Below are positions 46,579-55,849 of a stretch of 64,000 nucleotides of DNA, piece after piece. The notes under the pieces were generated by a model. The model was given only the letters and a program-made list of their open reading frames with translations. It did not search any database and was not told the DNA's origin. The DNA is from CAVTHW01 sp963734625. Its GTDB lineage: Bacteria; Acidobacteriota; Terriglobia; Bryobacterales; Bryobacteraceae. The stretch is taken from positions 1 through 64,000 of the forward strand of contig CAVTHW010000020.1 in assembly GCA_963734625.1 (NCBI GenBank), in the 5' to 3' direction. Position numbers and translations under genes: made by a program. The number at the start of each line of letters is the position of its first letter. The first letter of the stretch is position 1.

Positions 46579-49197
46579 TTAGCTGTACACGAACGAGCCG
46601 TCCGCGCCGACGCCGACTTGCAGCTTCGTGATCCTGTGCCCCTCGGCCATTTGGGTCAGCAGCAGACGCGAGACGTCGGGCAGCATGCTGTTGGTCAGCA
46701 CGTTATCGACGTTGCGCGCGCCGCTTTCCACCTCGGTGCAGCGGCTGGCCACCGCATCCAGCAGGGCCGCGTCGTAGACCAGTTCGATCTTGTGGTTCTC
46801 CATGAGCCGCCGCTTGATCTTGGACAGCTTCAGCTCGATGATCTGCTTCATCGCTTCGTCGCGGATGGGGAAGTACGGCACGATGACCATGCGCCCCAGG
46901 AAGGCCGGCTTGAATATCTTGTTCAGTTCGGGCTTGAGCGCCTTCACCAGCCCCTCGGGCGTGGGCGTGGTCTCGGGGTCGGCGGTAAGCTTCACCATGG
47001 TGTCGGTGCAGGCGTTGGTGGTCAGGATGATAATCGTGTTCTTGAAGTCGATCTCGCGGCCCTCGCCGTCCTCCATCAGGCCCTTGTCGAACACCTGATA
47101 GAAAAGTTCCAGGACGTCGGGGTGCGCCTTTTCCACCTCATCCAGCAGCACCACCGAGTAGGGCCTGCGGCGCACGGCTTCGGTCAGCACGCCGCCCTCG
47201 CCATAGCCCACGTATCCGGGAGGCGCGCCCTTCAAAGTGGACACGGTGTGGGGTTCCTGAAACTCGGACATGTTGATCGTGATCAGGTTCCGCTCGCCGC
47301 CGTAGAGCAGGTCGGAGAGAGCCAGCGCGGTCTCGGTCTTGCCCACGCCGCTGGGGCCAATCAGCATGAATACGCCGATCGGCTTGCCGGGGTCCTCCAG
47401 GCGCGCGCGCGAAGCGGTGATGCGCTGGCCGATCATGCCCAAGGCCTGGTTCTGGCCAATGACGCGCTTGCCTAAATGGGTTTCCAGTTCCAGCACGACG
47501 CCGATTTCGTCCTTCAGCATCTTGCCGACCGGAATGCCGGTCCAGCCCGAAATCACCTCGCCCACAATCTCCTGGTCTGTGCACACGCGCATCAACGGCG
47601 TGTCCCCTCCGACAACGTCCAGTTCGGCCTCAAACTGGTTCAACTCGGTGCGCAGCGCGGCGCCATCTTCGGCGGCCGCGGCTTCCAGCTTGGTCCGCGT
47701 CTCGCGGATCTTCTCCACCAACAACTTGGTCTTGTCCCACTTGGTCTGGACCACCGCGAGCTTGGCCTGGGCCTCTTCTTTCTGCTTGGCGATCTTGGCC
47801 AAAAGCTCGGTGTGGTCGGCCCCGGCGGCGGCCTCCCGATTCAGAATGCGCTCCTGAACCGCCAGGTCGTCCAGCTGCCGGGTCAAATCCTCGAAGGCGG
47901 CCGGCGTTGCGTTCTGCCCCAGCGACAGCCGCGCGCAAGCCGTATCCAGAACGCTCACGGCCTTATCCGGCAACTGGCGTCCCGCCAGATAGCGGTGCGA
48001 CAGCTTGACCGCCGAGGTGATGGCTTCGTGCAGGATGCGCACGCCGTGGTGCTTCTCGAGCGAATCGCCGATGCCCCGCAACATTACCATGCACTGTTCC
48101 TCAGTCGGCTCTTCCACCTTCACCACCTGGAAGCGCCGCGCCAGTGCAGGGTCCTTCTCGAAGTACTTCTTGTATTCGGACCAGGTGGTGGCGGCGATGG
48201 TGCGCAGCTCGCCGCGGGCCAGCGCGGGCTTGAGCAAGTTGGCGGCGTCGTTCTGGCCGGCCTGTCCGCCGGCGCCGATCATGGTGTGGGCTTCGTCGAT
48301 GAACAGAATGATCGGCGTGGGAGAAGCCTTGACCTCTTCGATTAGCCCCTTCAGCCGGTTCTCGAATTCGCCCTTGACCCCCGCGCCCGCCTGGAGCAGC
48401 GCCAGGTCGAGCGTGCGCACGATGACATTGCGCAGCGGCGGAGGCACGTCGCCCTTCGCCACCCGCACCGCGAAGCCCTCGACCACCGCCGTCTTGCCGA
48501 CCCCAGCCTCGCCGGTCAGAATCGGGTTGTTCTGCCGCCGGCGCATGAGGATGTCGATAATTTGGCGGATTTCGAAGTCGCGGCCCAGCACCGGGTCGAT
48601 CTTTCCCGCCTTGGCGTTCTCGGTCAGGTTGACGGTGAACTGATCCAGGTTCGGCGTCTTGCCGCCCGCGGCGCGAGGCTTGCCGGCCGCGCCGGGCTCT
48701 TCCGCCAGCGAAGCGATGAGGTCTTCACGCGAGCCCTCCACAATGGCCTGAAAATCCTTGCGCAGGCTCTCGGGCTGGATCTTGGCGAACTCGCGGCTCA
48801 CATCCCGCATGACCCGCGCCAGCTCGTCGTTGCCCGCCAAAGCGAGGATAGTGAAGCCCGAGCGAATCTGCCCCGCGTCGTAGTCGATCGAACCGATGGT
48901 CCAGGCTTCGCTCATCATCTTCAAAATGGTGGGGCTCAACCCGGGAGTCCTGGCATTGCCGGACTTCAGCTTATCGAGGCTGCGGGCGAGCTCCCCAGCC
49001 AGGCGCGATTTGTCCACCTCGAAGCAGCGCAGGATCTTGGCGCAATCGCCATCGCTGGAGTCGAGCAGCTTCAACAGATAGTGCTCGATCTCAATGTCAT
49101 AGTGCGTGCGCGAAAGGCACAGGCCGGCGGCCGCCTCCAGGGCGCTCCGGGTCGTATCATTCAGCTTCGATATCAGCGACTTCAAATTGACGGGCAT
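46579..49197 (-). CDS. tssH: Type VI secretion sheath-disassembly ATPase ClpV/TssH
   Basis: I choose ATG 49197 (PVNLKSLISKLNDTTRSALE), preceded by GAGGAG. About 872 residues: Clp N-domain, AAA1 with Walker A GEAGVGKTAVVEG and B IILFIDEAH, a middle coiled coil (TELLAKIAKQKEEAQAKLA), AAA2 with Walker A GPSGVGKTETALAL and B VVLLDEVEKAHPDV, and a D2-small C-domain. It is ClpV rather than ClpB by the N-terminus and cluster. It recycles contracted TssB/TssC sheath. A MITE-like insertion separates it from tssG. Confidence 0.93.
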   Translation of the reverse strand: MPVNLKSLISKLNDTTRSALEAAAGLCLSRTHYDIEIEHYLLKLLDSSDGDCAKILRCFEVDKSRLAGELARSLDKLKSGNARTPGLSPTILKMMSEAWTIGSIDYDAGQIRSGFTILALAGNDELARVMRDVSREFAKIQPESLRKDFQAIVEGSREDLIASLAEEPGAAGKPRAAGGKTPNLDQFTVNLTENAKAGKIDPVLGRDFEIRQIIDILMRRRQNNPILTGEAGVGKTAVVEGFAVRVAKGDVPPPLRNVIVRTLDLALLQAGAGVKGEFENRLKGLIEEVKASPTPIILFIDEAHTMIGAGGQAGQNDAANLLKPALARGELRTIAATTWSEYKKYFEKDPALARRFQVVKVEEPTEEQCMVMLRGIGDSLEKHHGVRILHEAITSAVKLSHRYLAGRQLPDKAVSVLDTACARLSLGQNATPAAFEDLTRQLDDLAVQERILNREAAAGADHTELLAKIAKQKEEAQAKLAVVQTKWDKTKLLVEKIRETRTKLEAAAAEDGAALRTELNQFEAELDVVGGDTPLMRVCTDQEIVGEVISGWTGIPVGKMLKDEIGVVLELETHLGKRVIGQNQALGMIGQRITASRARLEDPGKPIGVFMLIGPSGVGKTETALALSDLLYGGERNLITINMSEFQEPHTVSTLKGAPPGYVGYGEGGVLTEAVRRRPYSVVLLDEVEKAHPDVLELFYQVFDKGLMEDGEGREIDFKNTIIILTTNACTDTMVKLTADPETTPTPEGLVKALKPELNKIFKPAFLGRMVIVPYFPIRDEAMKQIIELKLSKIKRRLMENHKIELVYDAALLDAVASRCTEVESGARNVDNVLTNSMLPDVSRLLLTQMAEGHRITKLQVGVGADGSFVYS

Positions 49198-49212
49198 ATG
49201 TCTCTCCTCTTT

Positions 49213-49447
49213 CTCACGCAAAGGCGCAAAGTCGCAAAAACGACGAAAAAGGGCACTGATAGACCGGACGCACCCACGAGTAGATCATCACGGACGTGGT
49301 CGCAAATTCCTTTGTGGGATTCTGCGGTACAGACCAAGGTAACTGACTTCAGCGATGTCTCTCATGGTGAGAACATTACCATACTTCCTGATCATCAACG
49401 GTGTGGGTGGGTCAAGTTATCTTTGCGATCTTTGCGTCTTTGCGTGA
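49213..49447. repeat. MITE-like element with ~26-bp terminal inverted repeats
   Basis: The left end tcacgcaaaggcgcaaagtc (49213 onward) and the right end, read inward as tcacgcaaagacgcaaagat (49447 downward), match at all but about 2 positions over 26. The interior of about 180 bp has no gene. It fills the tssG-tssH spacer and stops just short of the tssH ribosome-binding site. Confidence 0.7.
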
Positions 49448-49456
49448 ACCATTCTT

Positions 49457-50494
49457 CTACAGCCGTAGCACCGTATCTCCCGGGTCGCGGTCCATGGGCG
49501 CGGACCGGGCCCAGGTGATCCAGCCCAGGCGCGGCGCTTGTTCGCCTTCAATTCCCAGTCGGCAGGCGGGAACCTGGTCTCGATCAAGTATCAGTTGCAC
49601 TTCAAAGTCTATCTCGTTGCCGGAAAAGAACTTCGTTATTCCACGTAGCGGCGCGTAGGCGGTGCCGCTCGGCAGGAAATCGAGATACCGGGCGAGCGGG
49701 AGCGGACCGAGCTTGAGGCGCACCCGCGACTGCTGGTCCCAGACTTCGTCCCCGATCACGGCGCCCCGGCCGAGCTGCTCGGAGAGATCCTCCTCATCCC
49801 GCATTCGCGTCTGGGTTTCGGTTTCCAGGCGGTACCAGGCTCCCACAAATTGCTCGACCTCGACCGGCACGTCGAAGTAGTCAGCTAGCAGTTGCTCCAG
49901 CGCGACGGCGGAGCGCGGCTGCTGCCCCAGCAGCCCCCCGTAAAAGATCAGGGCCTCGTCGCGAACCGCTTGCCGTTTCTCCAGGCCGGCGGTGCCGAGT
50001 CCCACCATGGAAAGCAGAAGCTGAGCGGCCCGGTCGGCCTCGCCGCGTTCATGGGCCACCGGAAAACGATATTTCTCCCAGGCCTGGTAAAAGAGGGAAA
50101 TGGCACGATGATTGAAAATGTCGAGGAAGTCGCGCAGCGTCGTGTCGCGCGCCCTCAACCTCTCCATGATCAGCTCGGTGTAGTAAAGCGGCAGGACTCC
50201 CGTCGGGCCGGTCAGCCCCATGAAGTTGACCGTCATCAACGGCGGACCCGTCTCCCTCCAGACCAGCGACTGGATCTGGCTGGCTGGGAACGTCAAGCTG
50301 GCGTAAGGCGAGAACCGCACCACCTCGTTCTTGGGAGGATTGGCGCGTCCCACCGGCTGGCGCCCGCCGGTGAGCCTGGTGAGCAGGCGCACCGCCTGGA
50401 AGAAGTCAAAGCAGTAGGGCTCCTCTTCCAGCCTGGCCGGGGGGAGGTGGTTCTGCGCTAGAGCAAGATCGCTTGCCCCGTTCTGGGTGGCCAC
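49457..50494 (-). CDS. tssG: Type VI secretion baseplate protein TssG
   Basis: About 345 residues from GTG 50494, which overlaps the tssF end by 37 bases; a longer open frame to 50578 is less likely. Core motifs: 'EPYCFDFFQAVRLLTRLTGG', 'RFSPYASLTFPASQIQSL', 'MTVNFMGLTGPTGVLPLYYT' and 'FLDIFNHRAISLFYQAWEKY'. These are the TssG/ImpH (VasB) signature. It pairs with TssF in baseplate wedges. Confidence 0.92.
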   Translation of the reverse strand: MATQNGASDLALAQNHLPPARLEEEPYCFDFFQAVRLLTRLTGGRQPVGRANPPKNEVVRFSPYASLTFPASQIQSLVWRETGPPLMTVNFMGLTGPTGVLPLYYTELIMERLRARDTTLRDFLDIFNHRAISLFYQAWEKYRFPVAHERGEADRAAQLLLSMVGLGTAGLEKRQAVRDEALIFYGGLLGQQPRSAVALEQLLADYFDVPVEVEQFVGAWYRLETETQTRMRDEEDLSEQLGRGAVIGDEVWDQQSRVRLKLGPLPLARYLDFLPSGTAYAPLRGITKFFSGNEIDFEVQLILDRDQVPACRLGIEGEQAPRLGWITWARSAPMDRDPGDTVLRL

Positions 50495-52302
50495 TGCTTG
50501 AGGACCTCCTTCCTCTGAGGCGTCCTGGCCACGAGCTGGCTGAAGCTGTTCATCGAGACGTAAAGCCCGAGGAAGCATTCGAGGACCGAGGCGAAAAGAT
50601 AAACGCCTCCGCCCACGAACTGCTCCTCATCCATCTCCATTTCGACCCTGGTCCCGCGGGCAAAGCTGATGCCGTTCTCCGACACGACCCGCGCGAAGTG
50701 CCGCTGGCTCGTGATCTTGGTGATCCCGGCTATCTGCCTCTCGATATAAGTAGAGTCGGAAAAATTGTACACCCGGAGAATTTCCTGGAGCGCTTCCCTG
50801 CCTTCCTCGACCAAAGAAAGATAGTTGAGCGACAACTGCGAAACCAACCGCCACAGGAGTCCCTTCCCTCCCGGCGGACGCAGCGTGGCAGTCGGTTTCC
50901 GCAGCGCGATGATGCGCTTGATGGCGGAGGTGCCTTCGAGTTCGAAATCGCCACGCTCCCGGCCGAAGGGCAGCTTGGCCGGCAGATCCCGGTTGGTGCA
51001 GGTGCAGCGCACGCTGAGCGCATCCACTTCCGGGTGTACGGGCCTGCCGGAAAGGTCGGCCAGCGACAGCCACATCTCCGTGCCGTCGTCGTTCGGCCGC
51101 CCCGAGGGCCGCCGGGTGGCGTTCCAGAACATCTGCTTCTTCTCTTCGGCCGCCGCGTGCCGGTAGGAGAAGAAAGGCTCGTAGTAGGCGACCTCCTGGG
51201 TCTGCGGGTTCGAGCTTAACACCTGATCCACCGAGAAGATCTCGAGCGCGTTCCGGCGCCGTGCGTCGGGGACAACTTGATACTCGTAGCGGGTCTGGTC
51301 CAGCAGAATCGGCTCGGCCGTGAGCGGGAAGAGGTTGACCACGGGCGAGCAGTTGAGCCGGAAGGTCCGCGAGGTGACTCCCGTCTCCAGCATCTGCTGC
51401 CGCTCGTTGCGCTCGAAGGGAGAAATAAGGAACAGGATCTCCGCTTTTCCGCCGAAGCCCGCGCCGGCAAGCTGCTCCAAACCGGTCAGATCGAAGAAGA
51501 AGAACTTCTCGGGAAACGCGAAGTATTCCTGAAGCAGGCGATAACCCGCAAAGGAGCGGCGCGGGTATGGCAGTATCGCTTCGCTGTCCTGGAAACCCAG
51601 CGGGCGCAGCGCGGAAGGTGGCAGCGTGAGGGGGGGCTTGCGGGAGTTCGGGGTGAGATCCCGAATCATTATGCGCCGGCAATTATTCGAGAGCAGCTCG
51701 TAGAGCGAATGCACCAGGTTGCTCTCGCCGTCCAGGTACAGGCGCAGCGACCGGAAGTTTTCCAGCTTGTTGAAAGTGACCTCCGGCAGGCACGCCAGCT
51801 CGAGGCGGCAGACGGCGGCCGCCTCCGGGGCGCGCACCGCCGGCTTAAGTCGGTCCGGCGTGCGCCACTGCACATCCGTCACCGATACGGGCCAGATGGT
51901 GGTTTCGTAACACGCGCTGAACTTGCAGGGGACACCGTCGACCGGCTTGGAGTAGAGCATGGAGCCGCGCGGCACGCTCAGCGCCGTGGTCAGCTTACCC
52001 TGCTCGGGGTCGAGATTGAACTCCGCCACGGTCATGGAAGGAATGGGCCGGACGTAGTGCGGGTAGAGGATGCCGAGCAGGGCTTCGGAGATCTCCGGAA
52101 AGTCGTCGTCGATCTTTAGATGGACGCGGGCGGCCAGAAACGCGAACGCCTCGACCAGGCGCTCGACGTGGGGATCTTCGCAGCGGTCGGCCTCGAGCAG
52201 CAGGCGGGAGGCGATCTTGGGGTACTTTTGGGCGAACTCCGCTCCCATCTGGCGCAGGAACGTCAGCTCGCGCTCGTAGTACGCTACCAGCTCGTCACGC
52301 AC
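50458..52302 (-). CDS. tssF: Type VI secretion baseplate protein TssF
   Basis: 614 residues, normal size. The N-terminus 'RDELVAYYERELTFLRQMGAEF' and 'DPHVERLVEAFAFLAARVHLKI' are diagnostic of TssF/ImpG (VasA), as is 'ALLGILYPHYVRPIPSM'. The C-terminus 'TRVEMEMDEEQFVGGGVYLF' also fits. The frame is intact. It overlaps tssE by 8 bases and tssG by about 37. Confidence 0.94.
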   Translation of the reverse strand: MRDELVAYYERELTFLRQMGAEFAQKYPKIASRLLLEADRCEDPHVERLVEAFAFLAARVHLKIDDDFPEISEALLGILYPHYVRPIPSMTVAEFNLDPEQGKLTTALSVPRGSMLYSKPVDGVPCKFSACYETTIWPVSVTDVQWRTPDRLKPAVRAPEAAAVCRLELACLPEVTFNKLENFRSLRLYLDGESNLVHSLYELLSNNCRRIMIRDLTPNSRKPPLTLPPSALRPLGFQDSEAILPYPRRSFAGYRLLQEYFAFPEKFFFFDLTGLEQLAGAGFGGKAEILFLISPFERNERQQMLETGVTSRTFRLNCSPVVNLFPLTAEPILLDQTRYEYQVVPDARRRNALEIFSVDQVLSSNPQTQEVAYYEPFFSYRHAAAEEKKQMFWNATRRPSGRPNDDGTEMWLSLADLSGRPVHPEVDALSVRCTCTNRDLPAKLPFGRERGDFELEGTSAIKRIIALRKPTATLRPPGGKGLLWRLVSQLSLNYLSLVEEGREALQEILRVYNFSDSTYIERQIAGITKITSQRHFARVVSENGISFARGTRVEMEMDEEQFVGGGVYLFASVLECFLGLYVSMNSFSQLVARTPQRKEVLKQWPPRTGQAILL

Positions 52303-52789
52303 CGGGCTCCCCTCTTATCTCGTACTCTCCGCTCGAGAGTTCCAGCACCGTGTCGAAGGTGATCTGCTCCGGAACGGGCTCCAGGCGCAGCACGGCCTCT
52401 ATCTGAAACCGCATCGTACGCGAACCTGCCTCGGACGTCGCCGACGGCTTCACCCGGATGCTCTTCAGCCTGGGCTCAAAGGTGGCGATGGCCGTTTCCA
52501 TGGTGCGCGCCAGACGATGATAGTCCTGGGACGAGCTCAGGCTCATCGAGCAGGTGTCAGGCAGTCCGTAGACATGCAGGCTGCGCTGCAACTGGTTCGA
52601 GCCCGCCGGCAACTCCTCGGGCAATTGCCGCGTGTTAAGCAGCCACTCCATGTCGCGCCGCAAACTGGTTTTCAGCTCTCGCAGCGACTGCGCCGGACTC
52701 ATGGGCGCTTCCGAGTTCCGCGACGGGTCTTGATCGATGAGCCGGTCGAGAACCGATAGCTTCGCCGAGCGCTCGCTCTTGGCAGCCAT
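52295..52789 (-). CDS. tssE: Type VI secretion baseplate protein TssE (gp25-like)
   Basis: 164 residues. 'SVLDRLIDQDP', 'LRRDMEWLLNTRQLPEELP', 'VYGLPDTCSMSLSS' and a gp25 core 'IATFEPRLKSIRVKP' identify it. It is a baseplate hub-wedge protein that initiates sheath polymerisation. It overlaps tssF by 8 bases and follows the tssA stop by 3 bases. Confidence 0.92.
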   Translation of the reverse strand: MAAKSERSAKLSVLDRLIDQDPSRNSEAPMSPAQSLRELKTSLRRDMEWLLNTRQLPEELPAGSNQLQRSLHVYGLPDTCSMSLSSSQDYHRLARTMETAIATFEPRLKSIRVKPSATSEAGSRTMRFQIEAVLRLEPVPEQITFDTVLELSSGEYEIRGEPGA

Positions 52790-52792
52790 AGG

Positions 52793-54587
52793 CTATTTGG
52801 ACACGCTCAGCGCCTGGATCGGGTCCAGCCGGCAGATGCGCGCGTAGACCTTCTGCTTCTCCTCGGGGCGCCCGTCCATGGCGTTCATCGATTTCAACAA
52901 CAGGACCAGCGGATGCGCCAGCATGTCCGGCGCTTCCCATTCCTCCAGATTCCTCTGCTCGATCTCCCGGGCAAGCTCTTCGAGGATGGGCTGGGCGATG
53001 GCCCCGTGGCCGCTCGCCATGCAGATCTGCGCCAACTGGACTTTGCGCTGGAAGCGCATGCGTCCCGACCGCACTTGGGCGATTTCCTGGCTGAGAATCT
53101 CGATGGCGTCCTGGGGCCGCCGGGCGCGCATTGCCTCCATGGCCAAATCGTAAGCGTCGACCACGCCCCCCGCGCCTTCCTCCGGCTCCGCCTGTGCCTG
53201 CCTGGCCGGCGCCGGCGCGGACGCCTCCTCGGCCGGAGGCGGAGTCCACAATTCGCCCTAGCCAAGCCTGCGTTTCCGGGTTGGCCGTGGGCGTATCGTC
53301 GGAGAGCGTCAGCGACGGCAATTGCGGAAAGTCCTGAAGCAGCGCTTTGACCTCCGCGCGCACCGCCAGCGCGATCGGATCGTACCAGCTTCCCAGGTTT
53401 TCGCAGGCGCGAACAACGTAGCGCTGAAGGTCGAGCCAGCCTCTTCCGCAGGGCAACCCCATGGCCGTCTCGGCGGTCCCGAGCACCTCTTCCCACTGGC
53501 TTTCCTGCGCCAGCTTCTTCAGCTTCTGCCGGAACTCGCTGGGCGGCGATTCAAGTAAGGACTCGTCGACGCTCGCTCCAGTGGCTCGCAACTCACCCCA
53601 ACGCAGACCCCGCAGCAGGAGGTACGGCACGGGACTATAGGGCGACTCCCTGCGAAGATAGCCCGCCAGTTGGATCACTCTCTCGAAAGCGTCCGCCTGA
53701 TCGGTTGGCTCGGCGGTCGCAATCTTACGGGCAGGCGCGGCGGCACGCGGGGCCGGCGCTTCGGCGCCCGCCTCCGCGGCAGGCTCCCACTCCTCCACGG
53801 CTGGAGCTTCTTCCTGAGCCGGCGCGCCCCGCTTGGCCAGCAGGATGCGCATCGTCTGCCGGACCTCTTCGAGCGAGCTCCGCAGCGGGCCAAAGTTCGG
53901 AGCCGAGCCGCCGAACTTGTCATCGCATATCTGGCCCAGGCTTTCGAGCGATTCGAGAGCCCGGTCGCAGTCTCTGCTGAAATGCTGTGGCGGTCTCCAC
54001 GCTGGTCGCCGCAAACGCTTCGTCGAATGCCTCGGGCATTAGTCTTGCCGTCGGCGACGGCGTTTTCGCGGGCTTTGGCTTTGGACTCGTTCTCCGCCGC
54101 CTCGGTTTCGTACGGCACGGAACGGGATAGTTTGTACCCAAACCAGTCCAGGCCGCTGCGCGTGAGAGGGGCGTGTTTAACGGCGTCCCCGAGGCGCGAA
54201 CCCACCCACTCCAGAGGCGTGGCGCGCATCTCGGCGTCTCCGTCCTCGAGCTCCGGGTAGAGGCTGTCCCAGAAGTTCTCGAGCATGCCGCGCATCAGGT
54301 CGAGGCCGTCGGCGAGGCCCCCCACGCCTTGCTCGCTGAGCCACGCTTCGGTCAACCATGCGGCCAGTTGCAGATCCTTGCTCTTCTTGGTGAGACGCGT
54401 CGGTGGCCAGTTTGATGACCTGCGTGTAGTCGGCCTTCTTGACATCCCGCCGCCACTCGCCCTGCGAGACATCGTCTTCCTGCCGCCGCGCTTCCTTGAT
54501 CTTCTCGAAGACAGGCGAATAGTAGAGGTTCTCGCCGCCGGGCGACGGGCCGGGGATGGGGTCGAGCAGGGCCGGGGGCAGAGGCAT
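52793..54587 (-). pseudogene. tssA: Type VI secretion cap/baseplate protein TssA, with about four frameshifts
   Basis: ATG 54587 begins PLPPALLDPIPGPSPGGENL, and the ImpA N-domain follows in pieces: VIKLATDA | TKKSKDLQLAAWLTEAWL (break near 54395), ENAVADGK | MPEAFDEAFAATS (near 54040), TAFQQRL | DRALESLESLGQI (near 53965), ETQAWLGRI | LWTPPPAEEAS (near 53255). It ends RLDPIQALSVSK. Each piece keeps strong coding composition and the joins are smooth if single bases are corrected. As written no full TssA can be made. Recent decay or sequence error are both possible. Confidence 0.8.
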
Positions 54588-54610
54588 GCGTTTCTCGGAT
54601 CCTTTATAAG

Positions 54611-55316
54611 CTACGCGCCGCCAAACTGGACTTCGCGCACCTCGAGCAGCGGCCACTCTTCGCCATCTACGAGGAGCAGCTTCTGTCCGAACGGAACGGC
54701 TTCCCCGCCCTCTTGTTCTTCCCAGACCGTCTGCCGCCCGAGACGAACCGCATCGTCCGCGTGCGAGCCGGTAAACGGGGCGAGCGCGGGCAGCAGCACG
54801 TGGCCCAGGTCCTTGCCCTTCATGTCCGATCCGAGCCTGACCTCGGCCGGAATCCAGAGCAGATCCCTCAGCTTGCGCGGAGCCGAAATCTTGATCGAAG
54901 CGATGTGCGCGAACGGAACCCAGACGTAAGTGCCGCCCGCAATGACTTCCAGACGGGGGCCGATCCTGGGGTCCGCGTCCTCCAGTGTCTCGAAAGGCTG
55001 CCCGTTGAAAGTGCCGGCGTGCGGCTTGCACGTCGCCCGTCGATTCGGGAAAGCTCTTTGAGCGAAACAGCTCATCGCGCTGCCGCTCGGCCTGGATGGC
55101 GGCGCGGTAAACCAGGGTTCCCATTTCAGCCTGGGCCCCCTCTTGAGCCAGAATGTCGAGCTGCTTCGCCGCCCGGTCGTAATCTCCCGCAAAGCAAAGC
55201 AGCTCAAACAAAAACGTTCGCCGGTGTGTATCCGCCGGGTTATCGCGCAGTTCCGCGCCGACCGCCTGGACGGCTTCCGCCAGGCGGCCGGCTTGATACA
55301 GCTCTTTGGCGTTCAT
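54611..55316 (-). CDS. tagJ: Type VI secretion accessory protein TagJ/ImpE, one frameshift
   Basis: The N-terminal TPR-like part 'AKELYQAGRLAEAVQAVGAEL' with 'RTFLFELLCFAGDYDRAAKQ' runs to SFPESTGDVQA. Near 55020 it changes frame to AGTFNGQPFETLEDADPRIG and on to 'YVWVPFAHIASIKISAPRKL' and 'LRDLLWIPAEVRL', the ImpE/TagJ core. A one-base correction gives about 235 residues. TagJ binds sheath and ClpV in some systems. It sits between hcp and tssA, as in many impE-containing clusters. Confidence 0.8.
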
Positions 55317-55333
55317 CGGCCGCGCTCGCGCCG

Positions 55334-55815
55334 TTAGCCGCCGGACCTCGCCTTGAGGTCGTAGAACTTCTCGATCGCGCCGCCCAGGCTCCCGTCAGCT
55401 TTCTGTTCCTTGTACTAATCTCGACCTTGGAGAAATTCAGGGAAACCTGTTCGACCGGAAGAGGGCTGCCGGTTGAGCCGTTGGTCTGGTAGCTGGAGAC
55501 CATCAGATCCGAGAACGTGACCTTGAGGTACTCCTGCTGTTCCTTGCCGGCCTTGCGGCACACCAGGCACGCAGTCTTGATGTGCTCGCCTGACGCGCAG
55601 GCGAGCATGAGCGACGGACTGGCCTTGTCAATGTTCTTGACCAGGCTGAAGTCGCTCATCTCGACTTTGCCCGCCCCCAGGCCGCCGCCGCGCGAGGCCG
55701 TCCCGGTCTGGGTCGCTCCCCAGCTCCAGGATTCGATCTCGATCTCGCCCTTGTGCGTCTTGTCCATGCTTTCGCCTGGAATGTTGTCGATCTTCAGAAA
55801 ATAGTCAACCGCCAT
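55334..55815 (-). CDS. hcp: Type VI secretion tube protein Hcp, one frameshift near the 3' end
   Basis: ATG 55815 follows GAAGGAGAG. 'VDYFLKIDNIPGESMDKTHK' and 'EIEIESWSWGATQ' are the Hcp signature. Near 55415 one base seems missing: the written frame runs on to 55240, whereas the corrected frame gives KVEISYKEQKADGSLGG, then AIEKFYDLKARSGG and a stop at 55334, a normal length of about 160 residues. Hcp stacks as hexamers to form the inner tube. The strong ribosome-binding site fits high expression. Confidence 0.88.
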
Positions 55816-55849
55816 TTTTCTCTCCTTCCAAATATCACCCGGTAAACAG

